NCBI RefSeq assembly: GCF_030382115.1
Contig: NZ_JAUDRJ010000003.1
Coordinates: forward strand, 2,861,178-2,883,041
Origin: Nostoc sp. GT001
GTDB lineage: Bacteria > Cyanobacteriota > Cyanobacteriia > Cyanobacteriales > Nostocaceae
DNA length: 21,864 bases
Direction: 5' to 3'
Shown here: positions 1 through 7,694 of the stretch, one piece after another
Numbering within the stretch: the stretch's first letter is position 1
Layout of the letters: every line of letters starts with the position of its first letter
Notes under the pieces: generated by a model
The model's input: the letters and a program-made list of their open reading frames with translations, nothing else
Database searches by the model: none
What the model was told of the DNA's origin: nothing
Position numbers and translations under genes: made by a program

Positions 1-137
1 ATGACGATGCAGTAGGGTTCGCCGCCTTTGCTGGGGTCAGCTTTGTAAACTTGATTGTCTTCCCAGAATTTTTGCCACTTGGCTTCGGTGGAAAAGGGGT
101 CGTAGAGACTGGGGAGATTGGGAATGGTTGCGGTCAT
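1..137 (-). CDS. valS: Valine--tRNA ligase, N-terminal fragment (cut by window edge)
   Basis: Reading leftwards from an ATG at 137-135 gives about 45 codons that run off the window edge. The peptide begins MTATIPNLPSLYDP and continues with an AKWQKFWEDNQVY stretch, the usual N-terminus of class I valyl-tRNA synthetase ahead of its HIGH motif, which lies outside the window. The enzyme charges tRNA-Val with valine in the cytoplasm. No clear Shine-Dalgarno precedes the start, which is common in cyanobacteria. It is divergent from the GxxExxY gene, with 57 bases between the starts. The family call rests on recognising this N-terminal sequence only. Confidence 0.88.
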   Translation of the reverse strand, partial: MTATIPNLPSLYDPFSTEAKWQKFWEDNQVYKADPSKGGEPYCIV

Positions 138-194
138 GCTGGGAAAACTAAGGAAGGACTTTTATAAATTTTGCCATAGGGTTGGAGGGGGATT

Positions 195-617
195 ATGGAA
201 ACGAACCGCAGAGGCGCAGAGAACGCGGAGGGAAGAGAGTTAGGAGAGGAGATGAATCAGCTTACGGGTAAGGTGATTGGGACGGCGATTGAGGTACATA
301 GGGTGTTGGGGCCAGGGTTTTTGGAGGAGGTGTATAAGGAGGCGATAATTATAGAATTTTTCAGGTGCGGGATACTTCATCTAGTTGAGAAGTCGGTAAC
401 AGTCAATTACAAAGGACATGAATTTGGTAAGGGTAGATTAGATTTTCTGGTTGCTAATTGTCTAATTGTGGAATTAAAAGCTGTCCAAAATTTAGCCCCA
501 AACCACGAAGCTCAAGTCCTCTCCTACCTTAAAATGACTAATTACCCCCTTGCTCTCCTGATTAACTTTAACGTCCCCCTCCTCAAAGACGGTATCAAAC
601 GTATTATCCTCTCTTAA
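195..617 (+). CDS. GxxExxY family protein (PD-(D/E)XK nuclease-like fold)
   Basis: A 140-residue protein with the family signature GFLEEVY at residues 41-47, preceded by KVIGTAIEVHRVLGPG. It also has a RLDFLV motif (D83), an IVELKAV motif (E93, K95) and a conserved HEAQVLSYLK segment near 104-113. The D...ExK spacing matches the PD-(D/E)XK nuclease superfamily, but the family has no established cellular role. The first ~19 residues are largely a translation of the repeat at 200-222. A second ATG at 252 has a good purine-rich site (GGAGAGGAG) just upstream and gives the canonical start MNQLTGKVIG, so the true start may be 252. The stop is followed after 11 bases by the inverted copy of the same repeat. 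A repeat-borne cassette is inferred. Confidence 0.85.
   Translation: METNRRGAENAEGRELGEEMNQLTGKVIGTAIEVHRVLGPGFLEEVYKEAIIIEFFRCGILHLVEKSVTVNYKGHEFGKGRLDFLVANCLIVELKAVQNLAPNHEAQVLSYLKMTNYPLALLINFNVPLLKDGIKRIILS
200..222 (+). repeat. Left arm of inverted repeat flanking the GxxExxY gene
   Basis: This 23-base arm begins AACGAACCGCAGAGGCGCAG and is the exact reverse complement of 629-651. Similarity decays just inside (…ACGCGGAGGGA here, …GCGCAGGGAGA in the other arm). The arm lies inside the annotated N-terminus, starting three bases after the ATG at 195. Confidence 0.85.
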
Positions 618-628
618 TCTCCCTGCGC

Positions 629-651
629 TCTCTGCGCCTCTGCGGTTCGTT
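629..651 (-). repeat. Right arm of inverted repeat flanking the GxxExxY gene
   Basis: Exact reverse complement of 200-222. It sits between the GxxExxY stop (617) and the transporter start (663). With the left arm it could form a very long hairpin or mark the ends of a ~450-base unit. Its tail has no U-tract, so a simple terminator role is less likely. Confidence 0.85.
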
Positions 652-662
652 AAACCAAACCC

Positions 663-1925
663 ATGAATCAAACACCCTCCCCTTGGAAATTCATCCCCAC
701 CCTCTACTTTTCCTCCGGCATACCTTACATCATCATCAACACAGTTTCCGTAATCTTTTACAAAAAACTCGGAATCGATAACGCCCAAATTGCCCTTTGG
801 ACAAGCTTCCTCTATCTACCTTGGGTCATCAAAATGTTTTGGGCCCCAATCATTGATATTTACTCTACCAAACGCAAATGGATACTCTATACCCAATTTG
901 CCATGTTTTGCTGCTTAGGCTTAATAGCCTTCTCTTTACAACTGCCAAATTTCTTTTTCATTTCCCTTGCAGCATTAACAATAGGAGCATTTATTTCTGC
1001 AACTTATGACATTGCCACAGATGGCTTTTACCTCATCGCTTTATCTCCAGAACAACAAGCGTTTTTTGTAGGCATTCGTTCGCTTTGTTATAGACTTGCC
1101 GTAATCTTTGGCTCTGGGATATTAGTAGTGTTAGCAGGACAGCTTGAAGTCTCTCTCAACAACATTCCTTTAAGCTGGACTATTTCTATTGGCTTCTCAG
1201 CTTTAATTTTAGCAATTCTGTTTATTTCTCATCGCCTAATTTTACCATTACCTGAATCAGATAACCGACAACAAATACAAGCTAGAGAAAATATACCCTT
1301 TTGGTCAATTATTAGCTCATATTTTGCTCAAGATAAAATTATCAGTATTTTAGCCTTTATCTTGCTCTACAGATTTGGCGAAGCAATGCTTGTCAAAATA
1401 GCCTCTTTATTTTTATTGGACAAACCAGAAGTAGGAGGCTTAGGACTATCAACATCAGATGTTGGGTTAGTCTACGGGACATTTGGGGTTATATCTCTAA
1501 TTTGTGGAGGAATTTTAGGAGGCTTGCTAATCTCTAAATATGGATTAAAAAAATGTCTTTTTCCTATGGCTTTAGCATTAAACTTGCCTGATATATTTTA
1601 TGTATATATGGCTTACACTAAACCTTCGCTAACATTAATATATCCCTTGGTTTCGTTGGAGCAATTTGGTTATGGTTTTGGATTTACAGCTTTTAGTGTT
1701 TATTTAATGTATATTTGCCAAGGTGAATATAAAACTTCTCATTTTGCTATCTCCACAGGCATAATGGCTTTAGGAATGATGTTACCAGGTTTAATTAGCG
1801 GTTATCTGCAAAAAGCACTTGGTTATCCATTATTTTTTGTCTTGGTTTGTTTGCTGACCATTCCTGGAATGATTGCTATCTTTTTTATACCTTTAAAAGA
1901 AGAACCGAAGCGTCAAAATAATTAA
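663..1925 (+). CDS. AmpG-like MFS permease (PAT family)
   Basis: A 420-residue polytopic inner-membrane protein with about 12 hydrophobic segments. The N-terminus (PTLYFSSGIPYIIINTV, then LPWVIKMFWAPIIDIY) matches the AmpG/peptide-acetyl-CoA transporter branch of the major facilitator superfamily, in which the short loop after TM2 reads K-x-x-W-A-P-x-x-D. AmpG proteins import GlcNAc-anhydroMurNAc muropeptides from the periplasm for cell-wall recycling; other PAT members carry different substrates. The next gene, 14 bases downstream on the same strand, is an N-acetyl amino-sugar kinase, which supports a cell-wall sugar uptake role. The start ATG is 46 bases after the GxxExxY stop and has no obvious ribosome-binding site. 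The substrate is inferred, not shown. Confidence 0.8.
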   Translation: MNQTPSPWKFIPTLYFSSGIPYIIINTVSVIFYKKLGIDNAQIALWTSFLYLPWVIKMFWAPIIDIYSTKRKWILYTQFAMFCCLGLIAFSLQLPNFFFISLAALTIGAFISATYDIATDGFYLIALSPEQQAFFVGIRSLCYRLAVIFGSGILVVLAGQLEVSLNNIPLSWTISIGFSALILAILFISHRLILPLPESDNRQQIQARENIPFWSIISSYFAQDKIISILAFILLYRFGEAMLVKIASLFLLDKPEVGGLGLSTSDVGLVYGTFGVISLICGGILGGLLISKYGLKKCLFPMALALNLPDIFYVYMAYTKPSLTLIYPLVSLEQFGYGFGFTAFSVYLMYICQGEYKTSHFAISTGIMALGMMLPGLISGYLQKALGYPLFFVLVCLLTIPGMIAIFFIPLKEEPKRQNN

Positions 1926-1939
1926 TATGATTACCAATC

Positions 1940-2896
1940 ATGAGTTATGTTTTGGGAATAGATGGCGGCGGTAGCAAAACTGTTTGTGTCTTGATGGATG
2001 ATTTATATCAAGTGCTAGGTCGTGGTGAAGCTGGGCCATCTAATTATCAGAGTATAGGAAGAGAAGCAACTTTACAATCTATTCAATCAGCAATTCAAAA
2101 TGCTTTTGAGGCAGCAATAATTACAAATACTGATAAGATTGACGCAATATGTTTGGGTTTAGCGGGTGTAGGTCGTGCAGCAGATATTGAAGTAGTAAAA
2201 GATTTAGTTAAAGAATTACAGAATAGCAAATTGCCTATTTTCTGGGCATTGCAATCAGCGAATATTGTAATTTGTAACGATGCTTTAATTGCTTTAGTTG
2301 GTGGAATTGGTCAGTCTGTAGGAATTGTGGTTGCAGCTGGCACTGGTTCGATAGTTTTTGGACGAAATCATCAGGGACATACTAAGCGAGTCGGCGGCTG
2401 GGGTTATATTTTAGGAGATGAGGGTAGCGCCTATAAAATTGCGATCGCAGGTATGAACGCAGCATTAAAATCTTATGATGGACGGGAAATGTCAACGAGT
2501 TTGATAGAGGGTTTCAAACAGCATCTTGATTTGGAAAGTATAGAAGATTTAATAGAATTAGTATATCGCCGACAATGGGGAGTTAAACAGATAGCTGCTT
2601 TAGCACCAGTTGTAGATTTTGCAGCCGCATCAGGTGATATAGTAGCGAATATCATAATTGATGATGCTGTCAAAGAGTTAGTAAAAGCTACATCTATAGT
2701 AATTGATGCAATTTTTAGTGTTGACTCAGTTTTGGAAGTAGTGACAACAGGAAGTGTGTGGCGCGGTAGATGCAAGATCCATGAAAGATTTGCAGCGTCT
2801 CTTATTAAGGAGTTTCCTAATGTAAGCGTGATTTTTCCGAGGCATGAACCTGCTTATGGTGCTGGTTTGTTAGCGTTGCAAACAACTCAAAATTGA
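1940..2896 (+). CDS. BadF/BadG/BcrA/BcrD-family kinase, probable N-acetylglucosamine/N-acetylmuramate kinase
   Basis: A 318-residue ASKHA-fold sugar kinase. Visible motifs are the phosphate-1 loop GIDGGGSKT (6-14), a likely catalytic Asp in CNDALIA (D114), the phosphate-2 glycine loop AAGTGSIVFG (132-141) and GGWGYILGDEGS (152-163), which is typical of GlcNAc kinases of the BadF type. The family includes bacterial and animal GlcNAc kinases and the MurNAc/GlcNAc kinase MurK, and also benzoyl-CoA reductase activators. The latter need a CxxC-type cluster site that is not seen here. ATP-dependent phosphorylation of an amino sugar in the cytoplasm is expected. The gene starts 14 bases after the AmpG-like transporter and is probably co-transcribed with it. 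Confidence 0.82.
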   Translation: MSYVLGIDGGGSKTVCVLMDDLYQVLGRGEAGPSNYQSIGREATLQSIQSAIQNAFEAAIITNTDKIDAICLGLAGVGRAADIEVVKDLVKELQNSKLPIFWALQSANIVICNDALIALVGGIGQSVGIVVAAGTGSIVFGRNHQGHTKRVGGWGYILGDEGSAYKIAIAGMNAALKSYDGREMSTSLIEGFKQHLDLESIEDLIELVYRRQWGVKQIAALAPVVDFAAASGDIVANIIIDDAVKELVKATSIVIDAIFSVDSVLEVVTTGSVWRGRCKIHERFAASLIKEFPNVSVIFPRHEPAYGAGLLALQTTQN

Positions 2897-2922
2897 CACG
2901 AAGAAACCAATAATATAAGTTT

Positions 2923-3663
2923 TTAGTCTGCAAATATGCGCCCCAAGAAAGTTATTATTTCAGACCAAGCTGCGGTGGTAGCACTAGAATCATAACGATA
3001 ACCGTCGTCGCGCATAAATGTATGTTCTGCTTCATACAAGAAAACTTGGTGAGCTATGTTAGCATTTTCAATTGCTTTTATTATGATTTGGCGATCGCTC
3101 TCTGGTATATGAGGGTCAAGAGTACCGAACACCATTAGCATCTCACCTCGTATTTCACTTACTCTCTGGATTGTATCGGCTACCTCTTTACCCAGTTTAC
3201 CACTGGGAATACCAGTAGGGTAACAGCAGACACAAGCCCGAATTTCGTTTTGAAATGCTGCACGGAAAGCTAAATGTCCACCTATACAAAAGCCGAGAGT
3301 GCCTATTTTATTTGAAGAAACTGCACTCTCTGTTTTCAGAAATTCAATCACAGCAAGGCAATCGGCATCATAATCAGCTACGGAGGTTCGACGCGCATCG
3401 TCATTACCGCGCATCCTTCCCAGATCGTCTGGCTCAATTACTGAACCAACTGGCTCAATTCGGTGAAAAATTTCTGGGGCTGCCACCACATAGCCGTATC
3501 CTGCTAAGTAATTAGCTAGACGAATCATTGGATCGCCTAACTGATAAATATCACTGTAGAAGACAATACCAGGGTATTTTCCTGCTGCTTTGGGAGCCGC
3601 TACATAAACACGCATTAAGCTGCCATCTACTCTTAACTCAACGTTGCGCTTGGTGATTTGCAC
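2923..3663 (-). CDS. Dienelactone hydrolase family protein
   Basis: A 246-residue alpha/beta hydrolase of usual family length, from a GTG start at 3663-3661. The nucleophile elbow is GFCIGGH with C126, the acid is D183 in GTLDPHIP, and the histidine is H214 in YEAEHTF. This is the Cys-Asp-His triad of carboxymethylenebutenolidases. The classical reaction opens dienelactone to maleylacetate, but most cyanobacterial members have unknown substrates and no aromatic degradation genes are near. No signal peptide, so cytoplasmic. It converges on the sugar-kinase gene ending at 2896, with 26 bases between the stops. The upstream spacer (3664-4045) would hold its promoter. Confidence 0.88.
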   Translation of the reverse strand: MQITKRNVELRVDGSLMRVYVAAPKAAGKYPGIVFYSDIYQLGDPMIRLANYLAGYGYVVAAPEIFHRIEPVGSVIEPDDLGRMRGNDDARRTSVADYDADCLAVIEFLKTESAVSSNKIGTLGFCIGGHLAFRAAFQNEIRACVCCYPTGIPSGKLGKEVADTIQRVSEIRGEMLMVFGTLDPHIPESDRQIIIKAIENANIAHQVFLYEAEHTFMRDDGYRYDSSATTAAWSEIITFLGRIFAD

Positions 3664-4045
3664 TTTTTTGTCTCTGTGTTCCGCTTGCTGTCATTAGCTT
3701 CTACACTATAGCGCCGCAGCATCCGGTTACTTTCAACCCACAATTTGGCGTTCTTTTACTATCACTGCGATCGCTTAATATCCCCCAGTGAAAGTTTGTT
3801 GCGATCGCCTGAATACAACCGTTTTCTTCGCGACGCTAGGCTAGTTATAAATCACACCAATAATTAGTAAAGGGGATGGATGACATTCGCTTGCTGCAAA
3901 GCACCCATCCCCGAATAGCTGCCCAGATTATGAACCTGGAATCTATAGTCCGGTATCTAATCATCCCAGTATCGGCCGAGATATGTCGATTGTCACTGGG
4001 ATAGATACTGATTTAAAAGATATCTACCAAAAGATGCGTTGTTGA
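3664..4045. other. Structured intergenic region with two long hairpins
   Basis: No credible gene is seen. Two HIP1 octamers lie near 3768 and 3800. Hairpin A pairs 3872-3879 with 3905-3912 (GGGGATGG / CCATCCCC) and has an inner stem 3889-3892 / 3899-3902. Hairpin B is interrupted but long: 3953-3958 with 4003-4008, 3963-3970 with 3995-4002 (ATCCCAGT / ACTGGGAT), and 3971-3974 with 3987-3990. Neither ends in a U-tract on either strand. The region is downstream of the FGGY kinase and upstream of the hydrolase, so processed 3' UTR, terminator or small RNA are all possible. Confidence 0.5.
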
Positions 4046-5308
4046 TTAACCCCTTTTTCTCTCTCCCATCGCCAACAGGGCTGTCCCGTAAGCTGCTTCT
4101 GTGTACACTGACGCTACTACAGGAGTCTGCAAATGATGCGCCCTAATTGCAGTCCAAGTATGATTAGCCGCGCCACCGCCAGCAGTATAAACACGACTCA
4201 GATTGTCTGCGCCCATCTGCTGTAATAATTCATATCCTTGCGCTTCTATGCGGGCAATGCTTTCTAATAACCCATGCAAAAATTCCACTGGATTATCTGG
4301 GCGTGGTGACAAACGTGGGGCTAGATTGGGATCGTTAATCGGAAAGCGATCGCCTACCCTCAACAACGGATAATAATCTAAATCGCTAGGTTTTGATGGA
4401 TCAATCTCCCGGCTAAGGCTTTCTAACTCAGCGTTTGTGAAAAATTGCTTGAGTACAGCACCCCCAGTATTAGAAGCACCCCCAGTCAGCCACAAATCCC
4501 CCAAGCGATGACTGTAAATCCCATATCTGGCATCTTCTACACGGGTACGACTTAACAACTTTAGTACCAACGTTGAACCAAGGGAAGTCACGGCTTCACC
4601 AGGTAATTTTGCGCCACTGGCAATAAAAGCCGCAATACTATCAGTTGTACCTGCACACACCAGACAATTACGGCCCAAACCGAACTTATCCTCAATTTCA
4701 GGACGCAATTCTGCAACAGGAGTACCAGGAGGTAAAACTTTGGGTAGCTGAATCGGTATTTGCAAATTTTCTAGCCATTCTGGGTATTTCAACCCCTCCA
4801 CGTCATAACCCAGCTTTAAAGCATTATGGTAATCACTAATTCCCAACTGTCCATGTAGGAGAAACGCCAGCCAATCTGCTTGATGCAGGAAATATCTAGC
4901 TTCACTAAATGAGGGTAATTGTCTCATCCACAAAAGTTTGGCTAGGCTGGAGGTGGCACTCAACACGGTATGATTAGAGGGTGCGATATTCCTCAAATCC
5001 TCTAGGACAGATGATCCCCGCGCATCGTTGTACAGCAGTGGTGCATCTGTTGGATTGCCAGCAGCATCGACTAGTAAGACAGTGGAAGAAGTCCCATTAA
5101 TTGCGATCGCTTTAATTTCTCGCCGCAATTTCTCAGGTATTTGTTCCACCAGCGCAAACAAAGCCTCCTGCCAAATTTTTGGCGTAACGGCGGCTGGTGA
5201 GTCCTGGAAGGCATATCGTACCTCAACTTGAATAGAACAAGCTTCCTCGTCAATAACTGCACCGCGTGCGCCAGATGTGCCGAAGTCGATACCCAAATAT
5301 AAATTCAT
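4046..5308 (-). CDS. FGGY-family carbohydrate kinase (SePSK/AtXK-1-like, probable D-ribulokinase)
   Basis: A 420-residue FGGY kinase. The N-terminal phosphate motif is YLGIDFGTSGARGAVID with D8, the second ATPase motif includes TSLGSTLVLKLL, and the likely catalytic base is D223 in CAGTTDSIAAFIASG. The C-terminal adenosine motif is YTAGGGAANHTW. The length and the GTSGARG signature resemble the cyanobacterial/plastid kinase group called xylulose kinase-1, whose Synechococcus member (SePSK) and plant homologue have been reported to phosphorylate D-ribulose. ATP-dependent phosphorylation of a pentulose in the cytoplasm is therefore likely. It is divergent from psaM, with 157 bases between the starts. 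Specificity cannot be read from sequence alone. Confidence 0.85.
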   Translation of the reverse strand: MNLYLGIDFGTSGARGAVIDEEACSIQVEVRYAFQDSPAAVTPKIWQEALFALVEQIPEKLRREIKAIAINGTSSTVLLVDAAGNPTDAPLLYNDARGSSVLEDLRNIAPSNHTVLSATSSLAKLLWMRQLPSFSEARYFLHQADWLAFLLHGQLGISDYHNALKLGYDVEGLKYPEWLENLQIPIQLPKVLPPGTPVAELRPEIEDKFGLGRNCLVCAGTTDSIAAFIASGAKLPGEAVTSLGSTLVLKLLSRTRVEDARYGIYSHRLGDLWLTGGASNTGGAVLKQFFTNAELESLSREIDPSKPSDLDYYPLLRVGDRFPINDPNLAPRLSPRPDNPVEFLHGLLESIARIEAQGYELLQQMGADNLSRVYTAGGGAANHTWTAIRAHHLQTPVVASVYTEAAYGTALLAMGERKRG

Positions 5309-5450
5309 ATTTTTATAAATTTTTCTAAGGTCGAATCACTAACGACTACTGACTAATAACTGCTTTTGTTGCATCTTGTAACAAGATATTCCAAAATCTT
5401 GGCAAAACAAGGAAAAGTAGTAAACGAACTGTTCAAAATCTATTCAGGTT

Positions 5451-5456
5451 AGGAGG
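5451..5456 (+). promoter_or_regulatory. Strong Shine-Dalgarno for psaM
   Basis: AGGAGG lies nine bases before the ATG at 5466. It is one of the strongest ribosome-binding sites in the window and fixes the start of the extended PsaM reading frame. Confidence 0.75.
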
Positions 5457-5465
5457 TTTTCAGCC

Positions 5466-5597
5466 ATGCCTATCTTAGATACTCTGTACATTGCTCAGAT
5501 ATCTTCCATCTCAGATACTCAAGTCTACATCGCTCTTGTTGTAGCCTTGATCCCAGGAGTTCTAGCTTGGCGATTAGCCACAGAACTTTACAAATAA
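5466..5597 (+). CDS. psaM: Photosystem I reaction centre subunit XII (PsaM), N-terminally extended
   Basis: A 43-codon gene. The C-terminal part, ISDTQVYIALVVALIPGVLA followed by WRLATELYK (residues 15-43), is the standard PsaM sequence: one membrane helix in the photosystem I core of the thylakoid, involved in PSI trimer stability. PsaM is normally about 30-31 residues. Here residues 3-10 (ILDTLYIA) resemble residues 15-23 (ISDTQVYIA), and the DNA at 5472-5495 resembles 5508-5534 (about 20 of 24 bases with one codon gap). The N-terminus therefore looks partly duplicated. No alternative in-frame ATG, GTG or TTG exists between the two copies, and the strong AGGAGG site supports the upstream start. 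Confidence 0.9.
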   Translation: MPILDTLYIAQISSISDTQVYIALVVALIPGVLAWRLATELYK

Positions 5598-5849
5598 CGC
5601 TCCGATGTGACACAGTTGAAAAGCTAATAATCCTGGCAGTACGGGGTGCAATTTTTAGAAGCTTGTGGTTTCATGCCATAAGTAGCTCCAAATCTTGCAC
5701 TTACGTAAGCCAGGTTATTTTTTAACTGGTGCGACACTTGTAGCTATTTCAAAAAAATGAAGTAATATGACAGCTAAATCAAGCAGTAATTAGCGCCAGA
5801 GGGCTTTTACAGTGCTTCCCTTCACTAAGCGAGGTTATCTTTTAGCATC

Positions 5850-6260
5850 ATGAACGCGATTCAACCCTCTAGACCACCGTTACAACCTATACAAAAACGC
5901 CGGGTCATTTCTCGACCAAAGCGGCATCTTCGTCAACGTTCTTACCAGGTGATGGCACTGGAAAGTACAGCCAAAATAGCGGTCAATCTTGTGATTACTG
6001 CCGTTGCAGCATCTGCTTTAACACAACTCTTGCCTTATCATTGGTTACAGCAAGAAAAATTGCGAGAAATGAGTACTGAAGTCAAGCTGATGGAAGGACA
6101 TGTCAATGGTTTGCAGGCAGAATTTAGCCGTAACTTTGATCCCCAAGAAGCTAAAATTATTAGACAACGCCAAGGATACCGATTCGATCCCAGCCAGCGT
6201 CAGATCGTGTTGATGAATCAAGATCGCCGAGAAGATGAGCAAACAGACTCGTCACCCTAA
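5850..6260 (+). CDS. Conserved cyanobacterial bitopic membrane protein with coiled coil (FtsB/FtsL-like topology)
   Basis: A 136-residue protein I cannot name with certainty. It has a very basic proline-rich N-terminus (1-33), one hydrophobic helix at about 41-61, a charged probably coiled-coil stretch at about 66-93, then a well-defined block NFDPQEAKIIRQRQGYRF at 95-112 and DPSQRQIVL at 113-121, with an acidic tail. The positive N-terminus predicts a cytoplasmic start and a periplasmic or lumenal coiled coil. This topology is shared by the small divisome proteins FtsB/FtsL/DivIC, but no sequence signature proves that link. It stands alone downstream of psaM and converges on the TPR gene. 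A divisome or envelope role is only inferred. Confidence 0.7.
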   Translation: MNAIQPSRPPLQPIQKRRVISRPKRHLRQRSYQVMALESTAKIAVNLVITAVAASALTQLLPYHWLQQEKLREMSTEVKLMEGHVNGLQAEFSRNFDPQEAKIIRQRQGYRFDPSQRQIVLMNQDRREDEQTDSSP

Positions 6261-6484
6261 GACAAATGGCGAATTTGGGATTATTTAGGTTAATTGTGAT
6301 TCAGGCTACGTATAAACCGGGTGTAATTTATATTATTGCTAATAAGTAATGGTTAATAGCTAATTTTTGAATAGCTATGTAGTTATCATCTATTAGTCAT
6401 TAGCGATACAGCGTCACTAAACTCTAGTTCAAAATTAATCAATTATTTTGAATTTTGAATCCCCCAGAAGAACTAATCTACCAA

Positions 6485-7204
6485 TTAGGACGCTGATTGA
6501 GATAGTAACTCGTCTAGCCAATTTTCAAGTTGAAAACGCAAACGACAACCAGTAATATCATTATCGTTGTCGAGAGAGGGCAGTTGAGTGAGGGCGCGAC
6601 GATAATCAGCGATCGCACAATTCCAGTCACCCCAAAGATGGTAAGTTCTGCCGCGTTCAGCCCAGATATGACCTTCTAGTTGACCGAAAAGCAGTGCTAC
6701 CTCAAAATTCTCAATTGCCTCCTCGTATTGCCCTAAATCACGCCAGGTAATACCTCGGTTAATCCATGCCCGGATATGGTGAGGTTTCAAATCAATTGCT
6801 CGATCGTAGTCGGTAAGTGCTACTGCTAATTCTCCACAAGCCGCGTAGTAATTTGCTCGGTTATTATAAGCACTAGCCAAATAGGGATTAAGTTTCAGGG
6901 CGGTGTTGTAGTCGTAAAGCGCTTTTTGCCTTTCGCCACTTTGGAAATAAATTAGCCCTCGGTTGTTGTAATCAACAGCATTGTGGGGATGGCGGCAGAT
7001 TAGTTGGGTTAAAAGTGCGATCGCTTCAGCATAATCTCCTTGTTGAGCCAACCTCAAAGCACAAGAGCGCAAGTCGCTATCCCCAAAAATAGATTCGCTG
7101 CGATCGCTTTTCCTCCGTTCTTGAAGTTTGCTTGTAGTATTTAAAACATACTTATATTGGTTACTTTGCTGGTCATCGTCGGCTAAAAATGAGTAAATAT
7201 TCAT
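6485..7204 (-). CDS. Tetratricopeptide (TPR) repeat protein
   Basis: A 239-residue protein with about five TPR units, roughly 45-74, 76-109, 110-143, 144-177 and 178-211. Each shows the usual spacing (for example YNNRANYYAACGELAVALTD with a following YDRAIDLKP). There is no signal peptide or enzyme domain. The first 40 residues are polar and low in structure. TPR arrays act as protein-binding scaffolds; the partner cannot be told from the sequence. ATG start at 7204 with a GGGAAAG purine stretch just ahead. Its 3' end faces the bitopic membrane protein gene across a 224-base spacer. Confidence 0.85.
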   Translation of the reverse strand: MNIYSFLADDDQQSNQYKYVLNTTSKLQERRKSDRSESIFGDSDLRSCALRLAQQGDYAEAIALLTQLICRHPHNAVDYNNRGLIYFQSGERQKALYDYNTALKLNPYLASAYNNRANYYAACGELAVALTDYDRAIDLKPHHIRAWINRGITWRDLGQYEEAIENFEVALLFGQLEGHIWAERGRTYHLWGDWNCAIADYRRALTQLPSLDNDNDITGCRLRFQLENWLDELLSQSAS

Positions 7205-7694
7205 CTTTCCCTGCTTGAAATACCTGCTTTTTTAAATAAAAGTCTAGTTTTTTAACTCTGGTGGTTTTACCACTGTGTCTATTCTCAAGGTATTTATGGT
7301 TACTTGAAAGCCATCTTAAGACTGAGATTAAACTACTCATACCAGTAGAAATCTACCCCTTAAATAAACAATTGCTCCTCAAACCTATTTATAGATACTC
7401 GATCCCGAAGATGAATCCAGAAATAGCAGACGTTAATCTCAAAGACTAGTCAAGTAGTGAGAGCAGCAAATTGGTAGAATGCCAACAAGCCGTTCGTTAA
7501 AGAGGGGATGAGGAAGCAAAGGAGCAGGGAAGCATACTTCTCTACGAGAGGCTGCGCCAACGACTACGCTCAGTAACCGGGGGAGCAGAGGAGCAGGGGG
7601 AGAATAACTGTTAACTCTTAACTCAGCACTGTTTTGCCCAATTCCCCATGTCCCATTCCCTAAATTCAATTTTTAAGTTTTGAGAAATTTCCCG
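7205..7694. other. Gene-free spacer with Nostoc-type interspersed repeats
   Basis: Nothing convincing is coded here. The first half is AT-rich. The second half carries GGAGCAG-type short repeats (about 7521-7531 and 7581-7602) around a CTTCTCTACGAGAGGCTGCG segment at 7537-7556, which I recognise as a common Nostoc interspersed repeat. Short open frames across it mostly translate these repeats. Confidence 0.5.

Noticed and set aside
3700..3730. Possible -10 box (TATAGT on the minus strand) for the hydrolase gene
   Set aside because: No -35 at normal spacing; the evidence is too weak to list as a promoter.
7439..7669. 76-residue minus-strand frame upstream of the unknown gene
   Set aside because: Translates GGAGCAG-type short repeats (PAPLLPRLL, PAPLLPHPL).
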